From Owenia fusiformis (Eukaryota; Annelida; Polychaeta; Sabellida; Oweniidae), in the NCBI GenBank assembly GCA_903813345.2, contig CAIIXF020000003.1:11052931-11112930 (forward strand): a DNA stretch of 60,000 nucleotides, read 5' to 3'. Below, in pieces: positions 59,335 to 60,000 of this stretch. The position numbers and the translations under genes are program-made. Within the stretch, counting starts at the first letter, position 1. Every line of letters begins with the position of its first letter. The notes below the pieces were generated by a model. It saw nothing but the letters and a program-made list of their open reading frames with translations. It had not been told where the DNA came from and searched no databases.

Positions 59335-60000
59335 AAACAGTATGCTAATTGTCACCTGAACAACAGACTAATAGGTGAGAAAGAAACTGGATCTGTGTGC
59401 ATGTGTTTATTCTGTTAGTGTTGGTATTCGCTGTGTAGTGAGGGGTTGTGGTGCACATTATGTGGGCACACCTCTATAAGGGCATTGCACAGCAAATAAT
59501 AGCATTGCAGGAAGTTATGCACCATCACTCAGGAACTCAGTAGATGGACTGTCTTCTTGACTAAAAAATTCATAAAAAATATAAGATGGAAACTCAAAGA
59601 AAAATCTTAAAACCAAAAAACAAAATTAATCAGATGGTCAGTTATTATGTTTTGAACAGTGAAATGCATTTAACATGTAGATACTAGAGATTAATGCATT
59701 GTAAAAGTATAACTATGATCAGTTTATATATATCCTGCTATTCAGAATATAGGCTATCATCATTGATTTTAAAACTGTGACATATCAAATAATAGGGACA
59801 TTGATTCAATGTTTTTGTCTCACATGTAGTACATGTGGCTCTTTTTCATGTCTTTATTGGATGATTTGTTGCAAAAGGCTGATGACCTTTCACCTTCCAT
59901 TGAAATATATGGGTTGCTATATCATCAAGAGAAAGCACTATAACAAATAGGATGATATATATCACCTAACCCGAAGCTTTACATATACTAAACAAAATGA

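Overview
The window is nuclear DNA from an animal, most likely a marine invertebrate: AT-rich, with split genes, GT-AG introns of about 0.3 to 6.4 kb, and introns and spacers packed with minisatellites, inverted-repeat elements and a DIRS-type retrotransposon. The proteins are clear homologues of human ones, but the gene neighbours are not those of vertebrates. I cannot fix the phylum from sequence alone.

Layout. (1) 1-8966, minus: CCNDBP1-like gene, six exons traced, 3' end off the left edge. (2) 9290-25483, plus: complete LENG1 orthologue in seven exons, head-to-head with CCNDBP1 across a 323-bp spacer. (3) 28293-49962, minus: complete ZNF341 orthologue in 13 coding exons (958 residues), tail-to-tail with LENG1. 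(4) 58354-59334, plus: a divergent Maf-type bZIP factor in one open frame, behind a clear CCAAT / CRE / TATA promoter. All exon junctions of genes 1-3 were traced by hand; reading phases agree at every junction, and conserved protein blocks run across several of them.

Mobile DNA fills most introns. LENG1 intron 6 holds a nested pair: an outer long-inverted-repeat element (18872-24890) split by a DIRS1-like retrotransposon (19385-24593) with gag, RT/RNase H, tyrosine recombinase and the diagnostic internal complementary region. ZNF341 intron 5 holds a 5.3-kb foldback element whose arms are built from ~183-bp tandem units; ZNF341 intron 4 holds a two-family 37-bp minisatellite. CCNDBP1 intron 1 holds several palindromic elements and an apparent first exon of RABIF/MSS4 with no second exon in sight. 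Several non-autonomous elements have target-site duplications that can be read directly (8, 9 and 5 bp).

No bacterial features, rRNA genes, CRISPR arrays or intact tRNA genes were seen; tRNA-like pieces look SINE-derived. The four host genes are housekeeping or regulatory and do not form one pathway. The most unusual material is the transposon architecture.
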